Source: Pseudomonas oryzihabitans NBRC 102199
GTDB taxonomy: Bacteria; Pseudomonadota; Gammaproteobacteria; Pseudomonadales; Pseudomonadaceae
Assembly (NCBI RefSeq): GCF_000730625.1
Contig: NZ_BBIT01000021.1
Location: forward strand, 32,724 to 96,723
DNA length: 64,000 nt
Direction of reading: 5' to 3'
Shown here: positions 49,760 through 59,697 of the stretch, in pieces
How positions within the stretch are numbered: the first letter of the stretch is position 1
How the letters are laid out: each line of letters opens with the position of its first letter
Position numbers and translations under genes: made by a program
Notes under the pieces: generated by a model
Told to the model about the DNA's origin: nothing
Database searches by the model: none
The model's input: the letters and a program-made list of their open reading frames with translations, nothing else

Positions 49760-52700
49760 TCAGCTGGCGGCGGGCGTCAGGCGGTCGAACAGGGCTTCCA
49801 GGACGTTGAAGCGCTCTTCCGCCCGCTCCATGGGTACCTGGAACTTGAACAGGGTCGCGCCTTCCAGCCGGTACTTCTTCGGCTGCGCCTGGATCATCTT
49901 CACCAGCACCAGCGGATCCACCTGGGTGTCGGCGGCGAATTCCAGCCGTCCGCCCTGGGGCCCGGCATCCACCTTGACGATGCCCAGGCCTTCCGCACGC
50001 AGCTTGAGCAGCGTCAGGCGCACCAGGTTCTTGGTCGGTTCCGGCAGGAGCCCGAAGCGGTCGATCATCTCCACCTGCAATTCCTTGAGGGCGTCTTCGT
50101 CCGCCGCCGAGGCGATGCGCTTGTAGAGGATCAGCCGCGCATGGACGTCGGGCAGGTAGTCTTCCGGGATCAGCGCGGGCACGCGCATGTTGATGTCCGG
50201 ACCGCCGCCCAGGGGTTGTTCCAGGTTGGGCTGCTCGCCCTTGCGGATGGCCTTGACCGCGCGCTCCAGCATTTCCATGTAGAGAGTGAAGCCGACCGCC
50301 TGGATCTGGCCGCTCTGGCCTTCGCCGAGCAGTTCGCCGGCGCCGCGGATCTCCAGGTCGTGGGTCGCCAGGATGAAGCCGGCCCCCAGGTCCTGGGCAC
50401 CGGCGATGGCTTCCAGGCGCTTCTCGGCGTCCGGCGTCATGCCCTTGCGCGGCGGGGTGAGCAGATAGGCATAGGCCTGGTGGTGACTACGGCCGACCCG
50501 GCCGCGCAGCTGGTGCAGCTGGGCCAGGCCGAACTTGTCGGCGCGCTCGATGATGATGGTGTTGGCATTGGGCACGTCGATGCCGGTCTCGATGATGGTC
50601 GAGGCCACCAGCACGTTGAATCTCTTGTGGTAGAAATCGCTCATCACCTGTTCGAGATCGCGTTCGCGCATCTGTCCGTGGCCGATGCCGACGCGGGCCT
50701 CCGGCACCAGCTCGGCCAGTTCGCGGGCCCGCTTCTCGATGGTCTTGACCTCGTTGTGCAGGAAGTACACCTGGCCGCCGCGCAGCAGTTCGCGCAGCAG
50801 GGCTTCCTTGATCACCGCGTTCTGCTCCTCCATGACGAAGGTGCGCACCGAGAGACGCCGAGCCGGCGGGGTCGCAATGATGGACAGGTCGCGCATGCCG
50901 GCCACGGCCATGTTCAGGGTGCGTGGGATCGGCGTGGCGGTGAGAGTGAGGATGTCCACCTCGCTGCGCAGCGACTTGAGCTGTTCCTTCTGGCGCACCC
51001 CGAAGCGGTGCTCTTCGTCGATGATGGCCAGGCCCAGGTCCTTGAACTTCACGTCGCCCTGCAACAGCTTGTGGGTGCCGATGATGATGTCGATCTTGCC
51101 TTCGGCCAGCTCGCGTGCGGCGGCGGCGACTTCCTGGGCCGACTTGAAGCGGCTCATCACCTCGACGCGTACCGGCCAGTCGGCGAAGCGATCGCGGAAG
51201 CTGTTGTAGTGCTGCTGGGCGAGGAGGGTGGTGGGGACCAGCACCGCCACCTGGCGGCCACCGTGCACGGCGATGAAGGCCGCGCGCATGGCCACCTCGG
51301 TCTTGCCGAAGCCCACGTCGCCGCAGACCAGGCGATCCATAGGCGTGCCCGCCAGCATGTCCCGGTGCACCGCCTCGATGGCGGCCTGCTGGTCCGGCGT
51401 CTCCTCGAAGGGGAAGCCGGCGGAGAAGGTGGCGTAGTCCGCCGCCGGGTCCTTGAAGGCATAGCCTTTGCGCGCGGCGCGCCGGGCATAGATGTCGAGC
51501 AGTTCGGCAGCCACGTCGCGCACCTGTTCGGCGGCCTTGCGCTTGGCCTTCTGCCAGGTCTCGGACCCCAGCTTGTGCAACGGCGCCAGGGCGTCGTCGG
51601 TGCCCGAGTAGCGGGCGATCAGGTGCAGGTTGGCCACCGGCACATAGAGCTTGGCGTCGTCGGCGTATTCGAGCAGCAGGAATTCCTGGGGCTGGTCGTC
51701 CAGCTCCAGGGTGATCAGGCCCATGTAGCGGCCGACGCCATGGTCGATGTGCACCACCGGCGCGCCTTCGCGCAGCTCGGTGAGGTTCTTGATGACGTTC
51801 TCGCCGGCGTCACGGCCTTTCTCGCGCCGGCGGCGCTGCATGATGCGCTGGCCGAACAGCGGATTCTCCGGAATCAGGGCGACCCCGGCGTCATCCAGCA
51901 CCAGGCCTTCGTCCAGCGGCGCCAGGGCGATGGCGATGCGCTCGGCGCTGGCCTGGAAGGCCGCCCAGCCGTCGACCTGGCCAGGGCGCAGGTTCAGTCG
52001 GGCGAGCAGCTCCAGCAGCACCTCGCGGCGACCGGCGCTTTCCGCGGTGAACAGCACGCGACCGGGGAAATCGGTGATGAAGTGCTCCAGGGCCGCCAGC
52101 GGCTGGCTGGCCTTGGCGTCGATGGCCAGGTCCGGCAGGGCGCGTGCGGCGAAGCGCTCGCGGCCCACGCCGGCTTCCAGGTCGTCCGCGCCGATGACCA
52201 CCCGCGGCCAGGCCTTCAGCCGGGCGAAGCAGTCTTCCACCGGCAGGAAGACATCGGCCGGCGGCAGCAGCGGCCGCTCCGGATCGACCCGGCGGTCTTC
52301 GTAGCGATTACGGACATCGATCCAGAATTGCTCGGCCGCCTGTTCGATACCCGGCAGGGAAAACACCTGGGTGTTGGCCGGCAGATAGTCGAAGAGGGTC
52401 GAGGTCTCGTCGAAGAACAGCGGCAGGTAGTACTCGATGCCTGCCGGGGTGATGCCGCTGGCCAGATCCTGATAGATGGGGCAGCGGCGATAGTCCACGT
52501 CGAATCTTTCGCGGAATCGCGCACGAAAGCCGGTCACCGCCTCCTTATGCAGCGGGAATTCCCGCGCCGGCAGGAGACGGATGCTGTCGACCTTGTCGAT
52601 GGATCTCTGCGTTTCCGGATCGAAGGTACGCAGCGTCTCGATCTCGTCGTCGAACAGGTCGATCCGGTAAGGCAGGTTGCTGCCCATGGGAAAGAGATCG

Positions 52701-53209
52701 ATCAGGGCGCCGCGCACGGCGAATTCGCCGTGTTCGTACACCGTATCCACATATCTATAGCCGGCCGCTTCCAGGCGCGCGCGGGTGGCTTCCACGTCCA
52801 GCCGCTGGCCGACGTCCAGCACCAGGCTGCTGCCGAGCAGGAAGCGAGTGGGCGCCAGGCGGTGTAGGGCAGTCGCCAGAGGGACTACCAAAATGCCGTG
52901 GGACAGCTCCGGCAGCCGATAAAGGGTGGCGACACGCTGGGAGATGATGTCCTGGTGGGGCGAGAAGACATCGTAGGGCAGCGTCTCCCAATCGGGAAAA
53001 TTCAGTACCGGAAGTTCAGGGGCGAAGAAGCGCAGTTCCTGCTCCAGGCGATCAGCGGTCTGGCTGTCCTGGGTGATCAGCAGGGTGAAGCGGCGGGTCG
53101 CGGCCTTGGCGGCTTCAGCGATGGCGAGGGCTAGCGCGGCGCCGGGCAGATTGCCCCACTGCTGGCGGCCGGCGGTTTCAGGAATTGACGGGGTACGCAA
53201 AACTGACAC
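49760..53209 (-). CDS. mfd: Transcription-repair coupling factor Mfd
   Basis: The 1149-residue protein removes stalled RNA polymerase and recruits UvrA. It has a UvrB-like N-terminal region (LITQDSQTADRLEQEL, FPDWETLPYDVFSPHQDI). The RNA-polymerase-interacting domain (VVHIDHGVGRYMGL, LLLEYADDAKLYVPV) comes next. The translocase motor follows, with Walker A GDVGFGKTEVAMRA near residue 630, DEEH near 730 and TATPIPRTL, then the TRG region and C-terminal D7 domain. Length is normal. The gene is convergent with the phosphorylase gene and divergent from the GAPDH gene. Confidence 0.97.
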   Translation of the reverse strand: MSVLRTPSIPETAGRQQWGNLPGAALALAIAEAAKAATRRFTLLITQDSQTADRLEQELRFFAPELPVLNFPDWETLPYDVFSPHQDIISQRVATLYRLPELSHGILVVPLATALHRLAPTRFLLGSSLVLDVGQRLDVEATRARLEAAGYRYVDTVYEHGEFAVRGALIDLFPMGSNLPYRIDLFDDEIETLRTFDPETQRSIDKVDSIRLLPAREFPLHKEAVTGFRARFRERFDVDYRRCPIYQDLASGITPAGIEYYLPLFFDETSTLFDYLPANTQVFSLPGIEQAAEQFWIDVRNRYEDRRVDPERPLLPPADVFLPVEDCFARLKAWPRVVIGADDLEAGVGRERFAARALPDLAIDAKASQPLAALEHFITDFPGRVLFTAESAGRREVLLELLARLNLRPGQVDGWAAFQASAERIAIALAPLDEGLVLDDAGVALIPENPLFGQRIMQRRRREKGRDAGENVIKNLTELREGAPVVHIDHGVGRYMGLITLELDDQPQEFLLLEYADDAKLYVPVANLHLIARYSGTDDALAPLHKLGSETWQKAKRKAAEQVRDVAAELLDIYARRAARKGYAFKDPAADYATFSAGFPFEETPDQQAAIEAVHRDMLAGTPMDRLVCGDVGFGKTEVAMRAAFIAVHGGRQVAVLVPTTLLAQQHYNSFRDRFADWPVRVEVMSRFKSAQEVAAAARELAEGKIDIIIGTHKLLQGDVKFKDLGLAIIDEEHRFGVRQKEQLKSLRSEVDILTLTATPIPRTLNMAVAGMRDLSIIATPPARRLSVRTFVMEEQNAVIKEALLRELLRGGQVYFLHNEVKTIEKRARELAELVPEARVGIGHGQMRERDLEQVMSDFYHKRFNVLVASTIIETGIDVPNANTIIIERADKFGLAQLHQLRGRVGRSHHQAYAYLLTPPRKGMTPDAEKRLEAIAGAQDLGAGFILATHDLEIRGAGELLGEGQSGQIQAVGFTLYMEMLERAVKAIRKGEQPNLEQPLGGGPDINMRVPALIPEDYLPDVHARLILYKRIASAADEDALKELQVEMIDRFGLLPEPTKNLVRLTLLKLRAEGLGIVKVDAGPQGGRLEFAADTQVDPLVLVKMIQAQPKKYRLEGATLFKFQVPMERAEERFNVLEALFDRLTPAAS

Positions 53210-53363
53210 GCGGGCGGAACTCCGGTGGATTTCGGGAGGGTTGGGATTGTAACGACCGGGCTTTCACGCTGTCAGTGCAGCGACGCGCGTAGATTGCCTG
53301 GGACAGGCAGCGCGGTCATAATGTAGTTCCTTTTTTCAGCTCCTACATAGGGAAGGATTTGTC

Positions 53364-54806
53364 GTGAGTCAGAAGCCTGAGCAGTGCCTTGAAGAATGGA
53401 TCGATCGCGAAGCGCTCGCCGAGGCCATGATTCCCCTGATTGGTCAGCTGTACCGTAACAACAATGTTGTGACCTCCATTTACGGTCGCGGTTTGGTCAA
53501 CCGTTCGGTGATCTCCATTCTCAAGGCCCACCGGTTCGCCCGCCAGATCGACAACGTCGAGCTGTCCGTGCAGGACACCTACCCGCTGGTCAAGGCCCTG
53601 AGCGAGCTGGAACTGGGCGCCGCCTCCATCGACCTCGCCCGCTTGAGCCTGAAATTCAAGGCCGAAGGCGCCGGTCGCGACCTCAAGGACTTCCTGCGCA
53701 GCGAGCTGTCCGCCGTGGTCGGCAAGCAGGGCGTCGAGCAGCGCAAGGGCAAGGACGTGGTCCTCTACGGCTTCGGTCGCATCGGTCGTCTGCTGGCGCG
53801 CATCCTCATCGAGCACCAGGGTAGCGGCGACGGCCTGCGCCTGCGCGCCATCGTCGTGCGCAAGGGCGCCGACAATGATCTGGTCAAGCGTGCCAGCCTG
53901 CTGCGTCGCGACTCCGTGCACGGTTCCTTCGACGGCACCATCACCGTCGACGAAGCCAACAGCACCCTGTGTGCCAACGGCACCCTGATCAAGGTGATCT
54001 ACTCCAACGATCCCACCACCGTCGACTACACCCAGTACGGCATCCAGGATGCCATCGTGGTCGACAACACCGGCAAGTGGCGCGATGCCGAAGGCCTGGG
54101 CCAGCACCTCAAGTGCAAGGGCGTCTCCCGCGTGGTGCTGACCGCACCCGGCAAGGGCAGCCTGAAGAACATCGTGCATGGCATCAACCATGACACCATT
54201 ACCGCCGAAGACACCATCGTCACCGCGGCCTCCTGCACCACCAACGCCATCGTGCCGATCCTGAAGGCGGTCAACGACAAGTACGGCATCGTCAACGGTC
54301 ACGTCGAGACCGTGCATTCGTACACCAACGACCAGAACCTGATCGACAACTTCCACAAGGGCGATCGCCGTGGCCGCAGCGCCGCGCTGAACATGGTCAT
54401 CACCGAGACCGGCGCCGCCAAGGCCGTGGCCAAGGCACTGCCGGAACTGGCTGGCAAGCTGACCGGCAACGCCATCCGCGTGCCGACGCCCAACGTCTCC
54501 ATGGCGATCCTCAACCTGAACCTGGAAAACGCCACCAGCAAGGACGAGATCAACGAGTACCTGCGCGAGATGGCGCTGCACTCGCCGCTGCACAAGCAGA
54601 TCGACTTCGTGAACTCGCCGGAAGTGGTGTCCAGCGACTTTGTCGGCTCCCGCCATGCGGGTGTGGTCGATGCCGGTGCCACCATCGTCAGCGACAACCG
54701 TGTCGTCCTCTACGTCTGGTACGACAACGAGTTCGGCTACAGCTGCCAGGTCGTGCGGGTGCTGGAAGAGATGGCGGGCGTCAATCCGCCGGCCTTCCCG
54801 GCCTGA
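53364..54806 (+). CDS. Glyceraldehyde-3-phosphate dehydrogenase, long form
   Basis: A 480-residue GAPDH. The catalytic Cys291 is in TAASCTTNAIVPIL, and the NAD-binding Rossmann motif YGFGRIGRLLARIL begins only near residue 134. About 125 residues of helical extension therefore precede the normal domain (MSQKPEQCLEEWIDREALAEAMIPLIGQLY...). This long form occurs next to mfd in Pseudomonas and is distinct from the short glycolytic Gap. GTG at 53364 was chosen because GGAAGGA precedes it. A gluconeogenic role is plausible but not shown by the sequence. Confidence 0.92.
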   Translation: MSQKPEQCLEEWIDREALAEAMIPLIGQLYRNNNVVTSIYGRGLVNRSVISILKAHRFARQIDNVELSVQDTYPLVKALSELELGAASIDLARLSLKFKAEGAGRDLKDFLRSELSAVVGKQGVEQRKGKDVVLYGFGRIGRLLARILIEHQGSGDGLRLRAIVVRKGADNDLVKRASLLRRDSVHGSFDGTITVDEANSTLCANGTLIKVIYSNDPTTVDYTQYGIQDAIVVDNTGKWRDAEGLGQHLKCKGVSRVVLTAPGKGSLKNIVHGINHDTITAEDTIVTAASCTTNAIVPILKAVNDKYGIVNGHVETVHSYTNDQNLIDNFHKGDRRGRSAALNMVITETGAAKAVAKALPELAGKLTGNAIRVPTPNVSMAILNLNLENATSKDEINEYLREMALHSPLHKQIDFVNSPEVVSSDFVGSRHAGVVDAGATIVSDNRVVLYVWYDNEFGYSCQVVRVLEEMAGVNPPAFPA

Positions 54807-54837
54807 GTCTTGCGTCCTAGGCAAGGCTGACTTGCAA

Positions 54838-54875
54838 GAAAAAACGGGAGCCCGCGTGGCTCCCGTTTTCGTTTT
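54838..54875 (+). terminator. Intrinsic terminator after the GAPDH gene
   Basis: A 12-bp stem (AAAACGGGAGCC / GGCTCCCGTTTT) with a five-base loop is followed by CGTTTTG, 34 bases after the stop. An A run on the other side could serve the reverse direction. Confidence 0.88.
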
Positions 54876-55015
54876 GACCGGGTTTTGCGCCACAATAGCG
54901 ACCCGTGACAAGAGGTCGCAGCCCCCTGGGGCGATCTCGCGCCGGATCCGACCTCTCGCGAGGCGGTCCGGCTCCAGCCGTCGCCTGCGGACGGCTAACC
55001 TTCTGAGGAGAAAGC

Positions 55016-56410
55016 ATGGCGGTCTATAGCTACGACGTGGTGGTACTGGGTTCGGGACCGGCAGGCGAGGGCGCGGCGATGAACGCCGCCAAGAATGGCC
55101 GTCGCGTGGCGGTGGTGGACAATCGCCAGGTGGTCGGCGGCAACTGCACCCACCTGGGCACCATTCCCTCCAAGGCGCTGCGCCATTCGGTCAAGCAGAT
55201 CATCCAGTTCAACACCAACGAGATGTTCCGCTCCATCGGCGAGCCGCGCTGGTTCTCCTTTCCCGATGTGCTGCGCAGCGCCGAGCGGGTGATCGCCCGC
55301 CAGGTGTCGTCCCGCACCAGCTACTACGCGCGCAATCGCGTCGACCTGTTCTTCGGTACCGCCAGCTTCGCCGACGAGAACACCATCGAGATCGTCAACC
55401 TGCGTGGCGATCTGGAGCGCCTGGTGGCCAAGCAGGTCGTCATCGCTACCGGCTCGCGACCCTATCGCCCGGTGGACGTAGACTTCAGCCATCCGCGCAT
55501 CTACGACAGCGACACCATCCTGTCGCTGACCCATACCCCGCGCCGGCTGATCATCTATGGTGCCGGGGTGATCGGCAGCGAATACGCCTCCATCTTCAGT
55601 GGTCTCGGCGTGCTGGTGGACCTGATCGACAACCGCGACCAGCTGCTCAGCTTCCTCGACGACGAGATCTCGGACGCCCTGAGCTATCACCTGCAGAACA
55701 ACAATGTGCTCATTCGTCACAATGAGGAATACGAGCGCATCGAAGGCCAGGAAAACGGCGTCGTCCTGCACCTGAAGTCCGGCAAGAAGCTGCGCGCCGA
55801 TGCCCTGCTGTGGTGTAACGGCCGGACCGGCAACACCGACCAGCTGGGCCTGCAGAACGTGGGCATCTCGGTCAACAGCCGGGGCCAGGTCACCGTCGAC
55901 GAGAACTACCGGACCTCGGTCGCCAACATCTATGCGGCGGGCGACGTCATCGGCTGGCCAAGCCTGGCCAGTGCCGCCTACGACCAGGGGCGTTCGGCCT
56001 CGGACAATATCCTGCACGACAACAACGGGCGGGTGGTCAACGACATCCCCACCGGCATCTACACCATTCCCGAGATCAGTTCGCTGGGCAAGACCGAGCG
56101 CGAGCTGACCCAGGAGCGAGTGCCCTATGAGGTCGGCAAGGCCTTCTTCAAGAGCATGGCGCGGGCGCAGATCTCCGGCGAACCGGTGGGCATGCTGAAG
56201 ATCCTCTTCCACCGCGAGACCCTGCAGGTGTTGGGCGTGCACTGCTTCGGCGACCAGGCCTCGGAGATCCTGCACATCGGCCAGGCGATCATGAACCAGG
56301 AAGGCGAGGCGAACAGCATCCGCTATTTCGTCAACACCACCTTCAATTACCCGACCATGGCCGAGGCCTACCGGGTAGCGGCTTTCGATGGCTTGAATCG
56401 GTTGTTTTGA
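55016..56410 (+). CDS. sthA: Soluble pyridine nucleotide transhydrogenase
   Basis: The 464-residue flavoprotein equilibrates NADPH with NAD+. It has the FAD-binding start [20 protein letters not shown], the NAD(P) motif [16 protein letters not shown], and the second FAD motif [20 protein letters not shown]. The disulfide-reductase redox motif is degenerate ([15 protein letters not shown], with Thr in place of the second Cys), as is normal for SthA and unlike glutathione or lipoamide reductases. GAGGAG precedes the ATG. Confidence 0.96.
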   Translation: MAVYSYDVVVLGSGPAGEGAAMNAAKNGRRVAVVDNRQVVGGNCTHLGTIPSKALRHSVKQIIQFNTNEMFRSIGEPRWFSFPDVLRSAERVIARQVSSRTSYYARNRVDLFFGTASFADENTIEIVNLRGDLERLVAKQVVIATGSRPYRPVDVDFSHPRIYDSDTILSLTHTPRRLIIYGAGVIGSEYASIFSGLGVLVDLIDNRDQLLSFLDDEISDALSYHLQNNNVLIRHNEEYERIEGQENGVVLHLKSGKKLRADALLWCNGRTGNTDQLGLQNVGISVNSRGQVTVDENYRTSVANIYAAGDVIGWPSLASAAYDQGRSASDNILHDNNGRVVNDIPTGIYTIPEISSLGKTERELTQERVPYEVGKAFFKSMARAQISGEPVGMLKILFHRETLQVLGVHCFGDQASEILHIGQAIMNQEGEANSIRYFVNTTFNYPTMAEAYRVAAFDGLNRLF

Positions 56411-56454
56411 GTCGGCCCAGGTTGAGCGGACGGAGGCGAATGTCCGCTCGGCTA

Positions 56455-56491
56455 GCCCCCCTCTCCCCTCGGGAGAGGGCTGGGGTGAGGG
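56455..56491. repeat. Intergenic repeat, CCCTCTCC...GGTGAGGG type (second copy)
   Basis: CCCTCTCCCCTCGGGAGAGGG plus a CTGGGGTGAGGG tail is nearly identical to the unit at 17446-17480 and forms the same hairpin. It follows sthA and may act as its 3' end structure. Confidence 0.65.
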
Positions 56492-56559
56492 TGCTCCCCG
56501 TAGCAGTCTCCAGTGGAAAAGGCTGCGGCGTTTTCCACGCTACGGAGTCGGCTCGCATC

Positions 56560-56765
56560 ACGGCCATGGCGGTCCACCGCTGCGGCCGCTCCTACGGGTG
56601 TTTGCCTAGAGGTAGGAGCGCTGTCTTTATCGCGGCCATGGGCCGCTCCTACGGTTACATCGAGCCTGTAGGAGCGGCCCATGGCCGCGATCAGTGAAGC
56701 ATCAGAGTCCCGCAGAGGCGGCCGCAGCGACGGACCCCATGGCCGCGACTGCTCGGGCAGGCAGG
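56560..56765. repeat. REP-like repeat cluster with a perfect inverted pair
   Basis: Several copies of the core GCGGCC...GCTCCTACGG occur here. Two of them, 56629-56652 and 56668-56691, are exact 24-base inverted copies separated by 15 bases, an arrangement like a bacterial interspersed mosaic element. Partial units lie around 56560-56597 and 56611-56620. With the preceding hairpin repeat they fill the 358-base gap between sthA and the phosphodiesterase gene, which has no other feature. Confidence 0.75.
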
Positions 56766-56768
56766 AGC

Positions 56769-57485
56769 CTACCCCAGCGTCCGTCGCGCCAGACTCGGAA
56801 AATCGGTGATCAGGCTGTCCGCGCCGAAGTCGGCCAGGCGGCGCATCAGGCTGGCGTCGTTCACCGTCCAGACCGAGACGTGCAGGCCCTGGCGCTGAGC
56901 CTTGAGCAGCCGTTCCGGGGTGCACAGCGTCCAGTTCAGCGCCAGCAGGTGGCAGTCGTAGTGAGCGGCCACCTTGAGCGGATCCAGCCAGGCGTATTCC
57001 GCCACCAGTCCACGCGCCAGCTGTGGGGTGTCGCGCTGCAGGGCGCGCAGGACCTCGCGCGAGGAGCTGGTGACGGTCACCTTGTTCTGCAGGCCGAATT
57101 CCTCGACCAGCTGGGCGATGGCCCTCACGGTCTGCGCCGCCCGCACTCGCGAGGCGCTCTTCACCTCCAGCTGCCAGTGTTCGAAGGAACACTTCTCGAA
57201 CAGCTCGCGCAGGGTCGGGATGGGGCAGGGGCGCGGCCACACCGGCCCCCCCTGGCGGGCATCCAGGGCGACCAGATCGGCGACCGCCTTTTCGCTGACC
57301 TTGCCGCCACGCCCGGTGGTGCGTTTCAGGGTCGGGTCGTGGATCACCACCAGCTCGCCGTCCCGGGAGAGGTGCAGGTCCAGCTCGCAGCGCGTGACGC
57401 CCAGTTCCAGGCACAGCTCGAAACCGGCCAGGGTGTTTTCCGGGGCTTCGCCGCGGGCGCCGCGGTGTCCGTAAATAAGGGTCAT
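56769..57485 (-). CDS. Glycerophosphodiester phosphodiesterase
   Basis: A 238-residue TIM-barrel phosphodiesterase without a signal peptide, so the cytoplasmic UgpQ-like type. Catalytic and metal residues are visible in YGHRGARGEAPENTLAGF (His and Glu), CELDLHLSRDGELVVIHDPTLKRTT (Glu, Asp and His) and VEFEIK-equivalent QLEVKSASR. The substrate-side VWTVNDASLMRRLADFGADSLITDFP is also typical. It hydrolyses glycerophosphodiesters to glycerol-3-phosphate and an alcohol. The small exported protein gene and the PilZ gene lie upstream on the same strand. Confidence 0.92.
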   Translation of the reverse strand: MTLIYGHRGARGEAPENTLAGFELCLELGVTRCELDLHLSRDGELVVIHDPTLKRTTGRGGKVSEKAVADLVALDARQGGPVWPRPCPIPTLRELFEKCSFEHWQLEVKSASRVRAAQTVRAIAQLVEEFGLQNKVTVTSSSREVLRALQRDTPQLARGLVAEYAWLDPLKVAAHYDCHLLALNWTLCTPERLLKAQRQGLHVSVWTVNDASLMRRLADFGADSLITDFPSLARRTLG

Positions 57486-57500
57486 GAGGGCTCCTAGGCG

Positions 57501-57791
57501 CTAGGGTGAGGGGACCGGACGCCGCGGTTCGCGAACCGCATCCAGCACCCGGTCGTTTTCGAAATAGACGCTGAAATCTCTGTAGTCCCAGCGGCGGATG
57601 GCTGGCCGACCGACCGGCGGGTGCTCCTGATCGGGCAGGCCGAAGCGCTCCAAGACCTGGCTGCGACTGTCGCCACGCAGAGGCAGCGGGGTACTGCCAT
57701 CGCCCTGCTGGCCCAGCGGGATCTGCAGGGTCTCGGCCCAGCCGGGCAGGGCGGCGCCGAGCAGCAGGAGCGCCAGCCAGGGGCGTTTCAC
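57501..57791 (-). CDS. Small exported protein of unknown function
   Basis: A 96-residue protein with a Sec signal peptide (VKRPWLALLLLGAALPGWA, GTG start) and a short mature part (RSQVLERFGLPDQEHPPVG, IRRWDYRDFSVYFENDRVLDAV). The mature part resembles the small OmlA/SmpA-like fold, though this is only a visual impression. The GTG at 57791 overlaps the PilZ stop (GTGA), so translation is coupled. It is likely periplasmic. It lies 15 bases upstream of the phosphodiesterase gene in the same operon. Confidence 0.75.
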   Translation of the reverse strand: MKRPWLALLLLGAALPGWAETLQIPLGQQGDGSTPLPLRGDSRSQVLERFGLPDQEHPPVGRPAIRRWDYRDFSVYFENDRVLDAVREPRRPVPSP

Positions 57792-58339
57792 GCCTCGTCT
57801 CCACGGTCGGCGCGGCGCACCCGGGCCTGCTGACGCAAGACGTGGCGCGCCAGCAGCTGGCGCTGGGCGTCTTCCAGGTCGATGAAACTGGTGCCGATCT
57901 CGTACCCGCCCTTGACGGCCTGGCAACCGGTCACCTCGGCCAGCACCTGCAGGCCCAGGCCCTGGGGCGGCAGTGCCATGCGCAGGTCTAGGCGGGTGCC
58001 CAGGGCATAGGGCTCGGCATCGACGAAGGCCAGGCCGCCTTCGGACAGCACCACGTCGCGGGTGGCGCCGCTGTCGTGCAGGAGATTCCAGGTAAAGGCC
58101 TGGCCGAGCAGGTCCAGGCGCTTGTGCACCAGGCGCAGGCAGGCGGTGACGGCGCGGTCGCGCTCGTCCAGATTGCGCAGCAGATGACGGGATTCGAATT
58201 CCAGCTGATGCAGTTCGCTCAGGAGTGCGAACAGCGGCGCGGTCTCGCCGGGGACCCCGTCGGCAGGGCTGATTTGCAGTGCGATACGGTCGGTGATGCG
58301 ATAGTATTCCCGCCGTTCACGCGCGTCTGGGGTGGTCAT
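57788..58339 (-). CDS. PilZ-domain protein
   Basis: A 183-residue cytoplasmic protein beginning MTTPDARERREYYRITDRIALQI, where RREYYR resembles the arginine-rich c-di-GMP-binding start of PilZ domains. A beta-barrel segment follows (LGTRLDLRMALPPQGLGLQVLAEVTGCQAVKGGYEIGTSFIDL). The usual D/NxSxxG motif is present only in altered form, so c-di-GMP binding is uncertain. The ATG at 58339 starts 108 bases before lolC on the opposite strand. Downstream genes overlap or lie close by, forming a three-gene operon with the exported protein and phosphodiesterase. Confidence 0.78.
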   Translation of the reverse strand: MTTPDARERREYYRITDRIALQISPADGVPGETAPLFALLSELHQLEFESRHLLRNLDERDRAVTACLRLVHKRLDLLGQAFTWNLLHDSGATRDVVLSEGGLAFVDAEPYALGTRLDLRMALPPQGLGLQVLAEVTGCQAVKGGYEIGTSFIDLEDAQRQLLARHVLRQQARVRRADRGDEA

Positions 58340-58446
58340 GTCGGGCCGCTCCGTGGGTGATGGCCCCGAGTGTAGCCGGCGAGCCGGCACGGTGTCGCCG
58401 TCCAACCCGCAGGGCGCCTACGTCTTTCCGCCGTGCAAGCGAGCCT

Positions 58447-59697
58447 ATGTTCAGACCCCTGCCGATCTACCTTGGCCTGCGTTACGTCCGCGCCAAGCGC
58501 CGCAACCATTTCGTCTCCTTCATCTCGCTCACCTCCATGATCGGCCTGGCACTCGGCGTGGTCGTGATGATCGTGGTGCTGTCGGTCATGAACGGCTTCG
58601 ACCGCGAGATGCGCGATCGCGTCCTCGGCATGATTCCCCATGCGACGGTGGAGTCCTACCAGCCGGTCAACGACTGGCGCAGCGTGCGCGAATTGGCGCT
58701 GCAGAACAGCCAGGTGGCCGCGGTGGCGCCCTTCACCCAGTTGCAGGGCATGCTGGCCCACGACAAGGCGGTGCAGACGGTATTGCTCAACGCCATCGAT
58801 CCGGCCGAGGAGCCCAAGGTCTCGATCATCCCCAGCTTCATGCGCGAGGGCCGGCTCGACGACCTCAAGCCGGGCGAATTCGGCATCATCATCGGCTCCC
58901 TGGCCGCCGAGAAACTGGGCGTCAAGGTCGGCGACAAGCTCACCTATATCGCCCCGGAAGTGGCCGTGACCCCGGCCGGCATGTTTCCGCGCATGAAGAG
59001 ATTCACTGTGGTGGGCATCTTCAGCGTTGGCGCCGGTGAGCTGGACGGCTCGGTGGGCCTGATCGACATCGAGGACGCCGCACGGCTGCAGCGCTGGCCG
59101 GCGAACGCGGTACAGGGCGTGCGCCTCAAGCTGCACGACCTGTTCCAGGCGCCGGACGTGTCCTGGAACATCGCTCGCCAGCTGCCGGGCAACGACTGGT
59201 ACGCCCGCGACTGGACCCGCACCCACGGCAATCTCTACCAGGCCATCGGCATGGAAAAGACCATGATCGGCCTGCTCCTGCTGCTGATCGTCGCCGTGGC
59301 CGCCTTCAATATCGTCTCCACCTTGGTGATGGTGGTGACCGACAAGAAATCCGACATCGCCATCCTGCGCACCCTGGGCGCCACGCCCCGGCAGATCATG
59401 GCGGTGTTCATGGTCCAGGGGACCTTCATCGGCGTCATCGGCACCGCCATCGGCTGCCTGCTGGGCGTGCTCGCCGCGCTCAACGTCAGCGCCGCCCTGG
59501 CCTGGGTGCAGCGGGTCACCGGGCACCAGTTCCTCAACGCCGAGGTGTACTTCATCGACTACCTGCCGGCGCAGCTGCAGCTGCACGACGTCCTGCTGGT
59601 CTGCGGCGCGTCCTTTGCCCTGAGCTTCCTGGCCACGCTCTATCCCTCCTGGAGCGCCGCCCGTACCCAACCCGCCGAGGCCCTGCGTTATGAATGA
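58447..59697 (+). CDS. lolC: Lipoprotein-releasing ABC transporter permease LolC
   Basis: The 416-residue MacB-fold permease has a first transmembrane helix after [30 protein letters not shown], a large periplasmic domain, and three C-terminal helices beginning [28 protein letters not shown]. The coupling segment [16 protein letters not shown] contacts LolD. With LolD and LolE it extracts lipoproteins from the inner membrane and passes them to LolA. It is distinguished from lolE by order and by the nearly duplicated sequence. It overlaps lolD by eight bases. Confidence 0.95.
   Translation: MFRPLPIYLGLRYVRAKRRNHFVSFISLTSMIGLALGVVVMIVVLSVMNGFDREMRDRVLGMIPHATVESYQPVNDWRSVRELALQNSQVAAVAPFTQLQGMLAHDKAVQTVLLNAIDPAEEPKVSIIPSFMREGRLDDLKPGEFGIIIGSLAAEKLGVKVGDKLTYIAPEVAVTPAGMFPRMKRFTVVGIFSVGAGELDGSVGLIDIEDAARLQRWPANAVQGVRLKLHDLFQAPDVSWNIARQLPGNDWYARDWTRTHGNLYQAIGMEKTMIGLLLLLIVAVAAFNIVSTLVMVVTDKKSDIAILRTLGATPRQIMAVFMVQGTFIGVIGTAIGCLLGVLAALNVSAALAWVQRVTGHQFLNAEVYFIDYLPAQLQLHDVLLVCGASFALSFLATLYPSWSAARTQPAEALRYE

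Noticed and set aside
50141..52867. A 908-codon open frame on the plus strand across mfd
   Set aside because: It is a shadow of mfd in a high-GC genome; its translation shows no conserved motif.
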